The notes below the pieces were generated by a model. It ran no database searches. It was not told where the DNA came from and was given only the letters and a program-made list of their open reading frames with translations. A program made the position numbers and the translations under genes. Below, in pieces: positions 57,934-64,000 of a stretch of DNA of 64,000 nucleotides. How positions within the stretch are numbered: position 1 is the first letter of the stretch; every line of letters starts with the position of its first letter. Where the stretch lies: positions 1-64,000 of the forward strand of contig NZ_MULI01000010.1 in NCBI RefSeq assembly GCF_002939385.1, in the 5' to 3' direction. Source of the DNA: Streptomyces sp. MH60. Lineage in GTDB: Bacteria; Actinomycetota; Actinomycetes; Streptomycetales; Streptomycetaceae.

Positions 57934-58683
57934 CTACGGGGAGACCTGCGCCGCGCGCCGCTCCATCGCCCGGCGGGCCGTGTCCTCGCTGGCGTACACC
58001 TCGCACATGTGGCGCCCGTCCGGTGTGGCCGTGTGCTCCACCTCCCACAGGGAGACCTCCGCGCCGTCGCGCAGCAGGAACGCGTGCTCATAGAGCGAGA
58101 AGCCGATCCGGGCGCGGCCCGTGCGGCCGGGACCGCCGAAGGCCTGGGAGATCTGGTGCCCGCACGCCGTCGACAGCCGGTCGGCGAGGTCGGCGTCGGG
58201 CCGGTCCGCGTTCTCCGCGCGGCGCAGCAGCCGGCGGGCGTGGTCCGCGGAGGCGTCGGGGACGTAGGCGTGGCGCGGGGTGGGCACGGGCGAAAGCTGC
58301 ACCTGCACCGGCAGCTCGAAATCGGGGGTGTCGGGCGGCAGGGCCAGCCGGGAGCCGGCGGCGCGCAGCTCCTCCTCGTCCACGTAGACCTCGTGCTGCG
58401 GCTCGCTGCCCGGGGCGGTGTTGTGGACCAGCTCCCACAGTGTGAGCGCCGAACCGTCGGCGAGCAGCCAGGTGTGCCGGTACGTCTCGCGGTGCAGCCC
58501 CGCGCTGTGGTGCGCGGAGTGCAGCGAACCGTCGTGCGCCAGCGCGCAGTCCAGTCGCCGCAGGGTCTCGTCGGGCAGCTCGAATGAGTTCAGGGCACGT
58601 CCGAGCAGCCGCATGAGGTGCTCCTCCGGAGACTCGGGCGACTCGGGTGGTTCGTACGCTGCCGCCTCGTACGGAACGCTCAA
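57934..58683 (-). CDS. DUF6227-like conserved actinomycete protein
   Basis: 249 aa from TTG 58683, supported by GGGAGA 6 nt upstream (no ATG/GTG nearby in frame). Two similar halves are visible: HRETYRHTWLLADGSALTLW, ELVHNTAPGSEPQHEVYVDE and IGFSLYEHAFLLRDGAEVSL, WEVEHTATPDGRHMCEVYAS. Each has the pattern LLxDGxxxxLWExxH, suggesting an internal duplication. Cytoplasmic, no helix or signal. Known only as a conserved Streptomyces hypothetical; function unknown. Confidence 0.8.
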   Translation of the reverse strand: MSVPYEAAAYEPPESPESPEEHLMRLLGRALNSFELPDETLRRLDCALAHDGSLHSAHHSAGLHRETYRHTWLLADGSALTLWELVHNTAPGSEPQHEVYVDEEELRAAGSRLALPPDTPDFELPVQVQLSPVPTPRHAYVPDASADHARRLLRRAENADRPDADLADRLSTACGHQISQAFGGPGRTGRARIGFSLYEHAFLLRDGAEVSLWEVEHTATPDGRHMCEVYASEDTARRAMERRAAQVSP

Positions 58684-58851
58684 GGTTTCTCCCGGCGTTG
58701 CTGCATGTCACCTTGTGGGTGCATACCGTAGCCCCTCGGTCGGACATCATGTCCGGGAACCGAGAAAACGTACGCACGAAAAACGCGGGGGCCGCGCGAA
58801 AAGTTTCCGCGCGGCCCGACGAACCGTCAAAATTGCCTGCTCACAGGCCGA

Positions 58852-60075
58852 TCAACCGGCGCTTTGGGCGGTCCACTCGCTCCAGGGCATGTTCCAGCCG
58901 TTGAGGCCGTTGTCCGGCGCGACCGTGTCGTCCGGGGAGTTCTTGACGATGACGACGTCCCCGATGAGCGAGTTGTCGTAGAACCACTTGCCCGGGGTGT
59001 CGCCCTGCGCGCCCTGGGCGTCCGCCAGTCCGACGCAGCCGTGGCTGGTGCCCTGGGCGCCGAAGGGCGGATTGCCGCGGTTGTACCAGTAGTTGCCGTG
59101 GATGAAGGTGCCGGACTGGCTCAGCCGCATCGCGTGGGGCACGTCCGGGATGTCGTACTCGCCGCCGAACCCGACCGTCGACCCGTTCATCCGGGTCTGC
59201 TCGGACTTCTCCGAGATCACCATCTGCCCGTTGTACGTCGGGTTCGAGGCGCTGCCCGCCGAGATCGGGACCGACTTGAGGGTCTTGCCGTCGCGCACCA
59301 CCGTCATGGTCTGCGTGTTCACGTCCACCGTGGAGACCTGCGAGCGTCCCACGGTGAAGGTGACGGTCTTCTTCTGCACGCCGTAGATGCCGTTCGCGCC
59401 CTGCACCCCGTCCAGGTCGATCTTCATCGTGACCTTGGAACCGGCCTTCCAGTACTCCTGGGGCCGGAAGTCGAGCCGCTGCCCGCCGAACCAGTGCCCG
59501 ACCACCTCCTGCCCGCTGCTGGAGGTGACCGTGATGTGCGACTGCACGCTCTTCCTGTCGCTGATCGCCTTGTCGAAGGTGAACGACACCGGCATGCCCA
59601 CCCCGACCGTGCTGCCGCCGTCCGGGGTGTACGTGCCGACGAAGCTGTTGTCCGAGGAGACGGTCGTGAAGACCGAGTCGGCGGCGGCCGTGCGGCCGTT
59701 GTCGTCCTTCGCCTGCGCCGTGATCCGGTACTTCGTGCCCCGCTCCAGCTGCTCCTTCGGCTTCCAGTTGCCGCCGTCGCCGGACACCGCGCCCGGCACG
59801 GTGGCACCCGTCTCCGCGACGGTCATCTTCACCTCGGTCAGCTTGCCGTCGCTGACCTTCACACCGGTCGAGTTGATCGAGGCGCCGGTCGACCCGTCCT
59901 TGGCCGAGATCACGAGCTTCGCGACCGAGGTGTCGGCGGACCCGGCGCCGCCCTTGCCGTCGTTCTTGTCGTCGGCGCTGGCGCTTCCGCCGCAGGCGGT
60001 GAGGGTGAGGGCGCCGACCACCAGGGCGGCACAGGCCCCCAGTACGCGCCGCGTGGCTATGTCCGGCGTTGTCAC
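58852..60075 (-). CDS. L,D-transpeptidase lipoprotein with Ig-like domains
   Basis: 407 aa from GTG 60075 (VTTPDIATRRVLGACAALVV), preceded by GGAG; longer starts lack one. Lipobox LTAC anchors it to the membrane. Ala/Asp/Gly linker, two beta-sandwich Ig-like regions (~60-250), then the YkuD catalytic domain with FIHGNYWYNRGNPPF (~324) and TSHGCVGLADAQ (~343) containing the active-site His and Cys. As in LdtMt2, it makes 3-3 cross-links in peptidoglycan. Confidence 0.93.
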   Translation of the reverse strand: MTTPDIATRRVLGACAALVVGALTLTACGGSASADDKNDGKGGAGSADTSVAKLVISAKDGSTGASINSTGVKVSDGKLTEVKMTVAETGATVPGAVSGDGGNWKPKEQLERGTKYRITAQAKDDNGRTAAADSVFTTVSSDNSFVGTYTPDGGSTVGVGMPVSFTFDKAISDRKSVQSHITVTSSSGQEVVGHWFGGQRLDFRPQEYWKAGSKVTMKIDLDGVQGANGIYGVQKKTVTFTVGRSQVSTVDVNTQTMTVVRDGKTLKSVPISAGSASNPTYNGQMVISEKSEQTRMNGSTVGFGGEYDIPDVPHAMRLSQSGTFIHGNYWYNRGNPPFGAQGTSHGCVGLADAQGAQGDTPGKWFYDNSLIGDVVIVKNSPDDTVAPDNGLNGWNMPWSEWTAQSAG

Positions 60076-60258
60076 GGGCTGCTCCAGGTTCGGATGTGGT
60101 GCGGGTGTTCGTTTCAGCCGTGTAGAGGTGTCCGGCGGCCCGTGGGGTTCCCACCGGCCGCCCGGAACGCCGACACGTGACAAAACCCGGACAATCGCAA
60201 CGCGGCCGAGTCAACTGCCCCTGAACGCACCTCCGTAGGCCGCCGCGAGCGCCGCTCC

Positions 60259-61302
60259 TCACCCCTCTCGTCGCACCTCGCCGTACAGCTCCCCGTACGA
60301 CGGCCAGGCCCCGCCCGGACCGTCCACCGGGTCGGCGGCCCGCACCGCGCGCACGATCGCCCGCGTCACCACGTCCGCGCCCGCCGCCAGCACCTCGTTC
60401 AGCGCGAGCGGCTGCCCGGCGTCGAGCGGACGCGCCCCGGTCGCCAGGGCGAACACCGTGTCCCCGTCGCTGAGCAGATGCACGGGCCGTACGGCACGCG
60501 CGATGCCGTCGTGCGCGGTGCCGGCCAGCTTCTGCGCCTGCGCCTTGGACAGGCCGGCGTCGGTGGCGACCACGGCGAGCGTGGTGTTCAGCGGCGGCGG
60601 CGCGTTCCTCGCCGCCACCTCGGCCAGCCGACGCCCCGCGGCCCCGTGGACCTCCGGCGCCGGATACTTGACCGGCCCGCCCCGGAACAACTCCCCGTAC
60701 AGCACCCCCGTCTCCGGGTCCGTCACCGACCCCGCCGCGTTGGCCACCACCAGCGCCGCCACCGTGACCCCCGAGTCCAGCACGGTGCTCGCGGTGCCCA
60801 CACCGCCCTTCAGCGTGCCGACCACGGCGCCCGTGCCCGCCCCGACACACCCCTCGGCCACTGCCGCGCCCGGCGTGCTCGCGTGCGCCGCCTCCGCCGC
60901 CGCGTAGCCGGTGGCCGCGTCCGGCCTGGCCCGGAAGTCGCCCCCGCGCCCCAGGTCGAAGACACAGGCCGCGGGCACCACCGGCACCACGTGCGCCGGG
61001 TCAGGACCGACCCGCACCCCGCGCCCCCGCTCCTCCAGCCAGGCCATCACGCCCGAGGCCGCGTCCAGCCCGTAGGCGCTGCCGCCGGTCAGCACCACCG
61101 CCTGGACCTTCTGCACGAGGTTGCGCGGATCGAGGGCGTCGGTCTCCTTGGTGCCGGGGCCGCCGCCGCGCACATCCACACCGGCGACCGCCCCGCCCTC
61201 CGGCGCGAGTACCACCGTCGTCCCCGTGAGCCACCCGTCCCCGGCACGCGTCGCATGCCCCACCAGCAGACCGGCGACGTCCGTCAATGCGTCAACTGTC
61301 AT
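60259..61302 (-). CDS. P1-family (DmpA/NylC-type) peptidase/amidase
   Basis: 347 aa (MTVDALTDVAGLLVGHATRA). N-terminal GTTVVLAPEGGAVAGVDVRG and GPGTKETDALDPRNLVQKVQ, then AVVLTGGSAYGLDAASGVMA, all typical of the family. The autoprocessing site is likely Asn-Thr in PPPLNTTLAVVATDAGLSKA (~residue 235), where Thr becomes the N-terminal nucleophile of the beta-subunit. Members are aminopeptidases or 6-aminohexanoate oligomer hydrolases; the substrate is unknown. Confidence 0.9.
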   Translation of the reverse strand: MTVDALTDVAGLLVGHATRAGDGWLTGTTVVLAPEGGAVAGVDVRGGGPGTKETDALDPRNLVQKVQAVVLTGGSAYGLDAASGVMAWLEERGRGVRVGPDPAHVVPVVPAACVFDLGRGGDFRARPDAATGYAAAEAAHASTPGAAVAEGCVGAGTGAVVGTLKGGVGTASTVLDSGVTVAALVVANAAGSVTDPETGVLYGELFRGGPVKYPAPEVHGAAGRRLAEVAARNAPPPLNTTLAVVATDAGLSKAQAQKLAGTAHDGIARAVRPVHLLSDGDTVFALATGARPLDAGQPLALNEVLAAGADVVTRAIVRAVRAADPVDGPGGAWPSYGELYGEVRREG

Positions 61303-61398
61303 ACCGCCAGTCTCGTCCAGCCACCGTTGAGAGGAAGGGAACCGGCGACGGGGCGGGAACCGACGGCGGCGCGGGAGCCGGCGGGGCCCGGCAGCGCC

Positions 61399-62634
61399 TC
61401 AGGCGGCCGGAGCCGTCGTGCGCCGCTCCCTCTCGGTACGCCGTGCGGTCAGCGCCACCCCGGCCGCCACGGTCAGGGCCAGGACGACCCCCGCCACGAG
61501 CACCGCCTCGGCACCGAGGAAGGTGCAGCCGAGCACCAGGACCGCGGCCGTCGGCAGCACGAGCTGCTCGGCGACGCCCACCTTGAAGTGCCGCGCGTGC
61601 AACGCCCACACCGTGATCAGGAACACCGCCGTCGGCAGGGTCACCGCGGCCGACGCCGCCGGTGTGGAGAGGTGCGCCTTGCCCACGGCCTGCTCCACCG
61701 CCACCTCCAGCCCCGCCCCGATCGCCGCCGCCGAGGCGAAGACCAGGTAGTGGCCGTAACCCCACAGGAAGGACTGTCTGCTGGACCTCAGATAACTGTG
61801 GACGGGCACCACGAAGTAGATCCACCAGGCCGCGAAGACGATCAGCAGTCCGCCGGCCGCGATCGGGAGCACCTCGCCCAGCGCGTCGTTCTCCTCGATG
61901 CCCGACTTCACCGCGACCGTGGCCGCGGCGATGGTCTCGCCGAGCACGATGATCGTGAGCAGCCCGTACCGCTCGGAGATGTGGTGCGGATGCCAGGACG
62001 ACGAGTGCTTGCGCTCGGCGAACGCCGGCACGCACAGCTCCAGCACCACCATCACCAGGAACAGCCAGCCGCGGCCGCCCTCCGGCAGGAACAGCAGCCC
62101 CAGCCAGCCGATCTGGCAGAGCAGCACGCCGACCGAGTATCTCCGGGCCATGGTGCTCTCCGGCGGTGCCGCGAACCGGCCCGCCCTGAGCCACTGCGTC
62201 GCCAGGGCGACCCGCATGATCACGTAGCCGATGACGACGGCCACCCAGTCGTGGTCCTCGAAGGCCCGGGAGACCCCGGCCGCCAGGACCAGCACACCGG
62301 CGATCTGGAGCAGCGTGACGACCCGGTAGAGGACGTCGTCGTTGTCGTAGGCCGAGGCGAACCAGGTGAAGTTCATCCACGCCCACCAGATGGCGAAGAA
62401 GACCATCGCGTAGTTGAGGACGCCCTCGCCGGCATGCCCCTCGGCGACGGAGTGCACCAGCTGGACGCCCGCCTGGGCGATGGCGACGACGAAGCAGAGG
62501 TCGAAGAAGAGCTCCAGCGGCGTGGCGACGCGGTGCGGTTCGTGCCGGTGGCGGGCTTTCAGCCGGCGCACCGGAGGGTGGCTGTCGGGCGGCGGCCCGG
62601 CGGGCGCGCTCGCGGAAGAGGAACTGGACATCAT
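61399..62634 (-). CDS. LtrA (low temperature requirement protein A) family membrane protein
   Basis: 411 aa from ATG 62634, preceded by GGGAG. Signature VATPLELFFDLCFVVAIAQA at the first helix and ISERYGLLTIIVLGETIAAA in the middle, both diagnostic of LtrA. About 10-12 membrane segments. The family is named from Listeria cold growth; its molecular role is not known, although a relation to potassium-channel or tetratransmembrane folds has been proposed. It diverges from a small acidic gene. Confidence 0.9.
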   Translation of the reverse strand: MMSSSSSASAPAGPPPDSHPPVRRLKARHRHEPHRVATPLELFFDLCFVVAIAQAGVQLVHSVAEGHAGEGVLNYAMVFFAIWWAWMNFTWFASAYDNDDVLYRVVTLLQIAGVLVLAAGVSRAFEDHDWVAVVIGYVIMRVALATQWLRAGRFAAPPESTMARRYSVGVLLCQIGWLGLLFLPEGGRGWLFLVMVVLELCVPAFAERKHSSSWHPHHISERYGLLTIIVLGETIAAATVAVKSGIEENDALGEVLPIAAGGLLIVFAAWWIYFVVPVHSYLRSSRQSFLWGYGHYLVFASAAAIGAGLEVAVEQAVGKAHLSTPAASAAVTLPTAVFLITVWALHARHFKVGVAEQLVLPTAAVLVLGCTFLGAEAVLVAGVVLALTVAAGVALTARRTERERRTTAPAA

Positions 62635-62741
62635 GGCTCCCAGCACAGCAGAGACGGTGCGGACGTGCTTGCGGACCCCCACCGCCGGGACGAGCGGGGC
62701 GGACGGGACGTCGCCCACGGGGCGAGCCGTACCCTGGGAGC

Positions 62742-62918
62742 ATGAGTACCACCCCCGAACCCGAGCCCCGCGCGCCCAGGCCCGCACTGGTCTTCGACGA
62801 CCCGCTGGACCAGCAGAGCTCGGACGACACCGACCGCGGCTGGGGCGAGCGGCCCGAGGGCGACAGCGCGGCCGACCTGAAGCGCTTCCTCGACGAGAAG
62901 CCGCCCCACCACCTGTGA
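62742..62918 (+). CDS. Small acidic conserved protein
   Basis: 58 aa from ATG 62742 (MSTTPEPEPRAPRPALVFDD), preceded by GGGAG at 4-5 nt. Acidic, disordered-looking, with a central DPLDQQSSDDTDRGWGERPE and a C-terminal helix AADLKRFLDEKPPHHL. This short protein type is conserved in Streptomyces; function unknown. It lies between divergent LtrA and convergent mscL. Confidence 0.75.
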   Translation: MSTTPEPEPRAPRPALVFDDPLDQQSSDDTDRGWGERPEGDSAADLKRFLDEKPPHHL

Positions 62919-62934
62919 ACCGCGGACGCGAGCG

Positions 62935-63405
62935 CTACGAGCGGTCGTGTCCCGAACCGCGCTGGGCGACCAGCGCGTCGCGGATCTCCTTGAGCACCTC
63001 CAGCTCGGAGACCTCGATGACCTCCTCGGCGCTCTCCTTCGCCTTGCGGCGGGCCTCCTGCCGGGCCAGGTACTTCGACATGGGCAGCACCATCAGGAAG
63101 TAGACGACGGCCGCGGTGATCAGGAACGTGAGGGTGGCACCCAGCACGTGGCCCCACAGGATCCGCACGCCCGTCGCGCTGTCGCCGGTCCCGGTGCACG
63201 GGCCCTTCAGACAGGAACTGTAGCTGTCCAGGCTCTGCGTGCCGAACGCCCCGACCAGCGGGTTGATGACCCCCTCCACCACCGAGTTGACGATCTTGGT
63301 GAAGGCGGCGCCGATGACGACCGCCACCGCCAGGTCGATGACGTTGCCGCGCATCAGGAAGGCCTTGAAGCCCTGCCAGACGCTCGGCTCCTTCTTCTCG
63401 CTCAC
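62935..63405 (-). CDS. mscL: Large-conductance mechanosensitive channel MscL
   Basis: 156 aa from GTG 63405 (VSEKKEPSVWQGFKAFLMRG); an in-frame GTG at 63444 has no better ribosome site. N-terminal amphipathic helix, TM1 (NVIDLAVAVVIGAAFTKIVN) with the conserved Gly/Ala gate pattern and VINPLVG after it, a periplasmic loop with two Cys (SSCLKGPC, possibly a disulfide), TM2 (LTFLITAAVVYFLMVLPMSK) and a charged C-terminal helix bundle. The pentamer releases solutes on hypo-osmotic shock. Confidence 0.94.
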   Translation of the reverse strand: MSEKKEPSVWQGFKAFLMRGNVIDLAVAVVIGAAFTKIVNSVVEGVINPLVGAFGTQSLDSYSSCLKGPCTGTGDSATGVRILWGHVLGATLTFLITAAVVYFLMVLPMSKYLARQEARRKAKESAEEVIEVSELEVLKEIRDALVAQRGSGHDRS

Positions 63406-63516
63406 GGTGGGAGCACTCCTCGCTTGAACAGGTGTAGGAACCAAACGCTCCGCAACCTACGACAGCGTTGGGCCGTCCTGTCCAATCCGATCCCTCGAAC
63501 GAACGACTTGACCGGC

Positions 63517-63996
63517 TCAGCACAGGGTCACCGCCAGCCGTTCCGTGGTAGCCGCGCCCACCAGCCGGTGGGCGGTGGCGCGCGGCACCGAGACGACGAC
63601 CAGCGCCCCGCCCGCCGACGGATCCGCCACGGGCTCCGGCACCTTCGTCACCCGCACACCGCGCGCGAGCACGGAGGCGTCGCCCGCACCGCCGTCGCCG
63701 GTCGCGACGACGTCGACCCGGTCGCCCGGCCTGAGCAGCCGCACCGTGCCCGCGTCGGCGATGCGCACCGGCGCCGCCACGAGCCGGGTGCCGTGCCGCT
63801 CGCCCACGGGATCGGCCACCGGGTGTCCGCGAGCCCGTCGCGTGTCCTGCCCGCCGGTCCCCGGATGCGGGCCCGCCGCCACCAGCGCGGCGGCGGTGAC
63901 CGCGAGTCCGGCGGCCAGGGCACGCCGTCGGTGCGCCACGAGCCGGTGCAGGGCACGGTGCCCGCCGCGCACCCGCACCGGCGCGAAGTGCGGCAC
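63517..63996 (-). CDS. SAF/RcpC (CpaB-like) domain protein, start uncertain at window edge
   Basis: At least 159 aa. An Arg-rich N-terminus and one hydrophobic segment (LAAGLAVTAAALVAAG) precede an SAF-type beta domain: GTRLVAAPVRIADAGTVRLL, RPGDRVDVVATGDGGAGDAS, GALVVVSVPRATAHRLVGAA. CpaB/RcpC proteins act at Tad/Flp pilus assembly or resemble antifreeze/flagellar P-ring domains. The GTG at 63996 is the first start in frame, but only four bases remain before the window ends, so a longer protein is possible. Confidence 0.75.
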   Translation of the reverse strand: MPHFAPVRVRGGHRALHRLVAHRRRALAAGLAVTAAALVAAGPHPGTGGQDTRRARGHPVADPVGERHGTRLVAAPVRIADAGTVRLLRPGDRVDVVATGDGGAGDASVLARGVRVTKVPEPVADPSAGGALVVVSVPRATAHRLVGAATTERLAVTLC

Positions 63997-64000
63997 CTCG

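Noticed and set aside
1..64000. Antibiotic biosynthetic cluster, prophage or conjugative element
   Set aside because: No PKS/NRPS/terpene enzymes, phage structural genes, transposases, integrases or transfer genes were found; the only mobile-element sign is the tRNA-Arg duplication.

Overview
The window is chromosomal DNA of a Streptomyces species close to S. coelicolor. Evidence: very high GC with strong GC3 bias (hence the many open antisense frames), GTG/TTG starts, the afsK-afsS-afsR antibiotic regulators, an F420 gene (fbiC), an XRE/DUF397 pair, the hrdD sigma factor, and one TTA (bldA-type) codon.

Left arm (1-37.2 kb). It opens with the C-terminal beta-propeller of the kinase AfsK, a secreted protein, AfsS and AfsR, which together form the AfsK-AfsR-AfsS cascade. 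Next come an F420-type reductase, a Tat-exported PHP hydrolase and FbiC, then a run of membrane and envelope genes: a degenerate L,D-transpeptidase-like protein, a DUF2165 protein, a degenerate ADP-ribosylglycohydrolase, a sodium:solute symporter, a large polytopic membrane protein and a D,D-carboxypeptidase with a very long acidic tail. GPP34 and the XRE/DUF397 pair follow, then MerR, glutathione peroxidase, an ArsR-like regulator, an MFS transporter and a PP2C phosphatase. An accessory stretch then holds a DUF5701 pseudogene, a Vat-type streptogramin A acetyltransferase and a Vgb-type streptogramin B lyase divergent from a TetR gene, an ECF42 sigma/DGPF pair, a TetR/DUF308 divergon with two identical operator halves, an MBL-fold hydrolase overlapping a beta-helix membrane protein, and a Uma2 nuclease.

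Middle (37.4-40.65 kb). A 43-bp copy of the 3' half of tRNA-Arg(CCT) and an intact tRNA-Arg(CCT) flank about 3.1 kb carrying a TTA-containing membrane protein gene and a histidine kinase/response regulator pair. No integrase is present. This looks like a reduced tRNA-integrated element, and the presumed original tRNA terminator sits outside the truncated copy.

Right arm (40.7-64 kb). A fused double IclR regulator, an M6-like secreted metalloprotease, TetR with a DHA2 exporter (preceded by an 18-nt tandem repeat), MarR divergent from a LigB-type dioxygenase, a PAT-like acetyltransferase, and hrdD under a textbook sigma-R promoter. Then TetR, a WYL regulator divergent from a DHA2 exporter, the fructose operon fruR-fruK-fruA with a small coupling ORF, a DUF6227-like protein, an L,D-transpeptidase lipoprotein, a P1 peptidase, LtrA, a small acidic protein, MscL and an SAF-domain protein cut by or near the right edge.

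From memory of S. coelicolor numbering, the left arm resembles the SCO4423-SCO445x region and the part around hrdD resembles SCO3202-SCO3190, so the tRNA/att zone may lie near a rearrangement junction. That needs a genome comparison.
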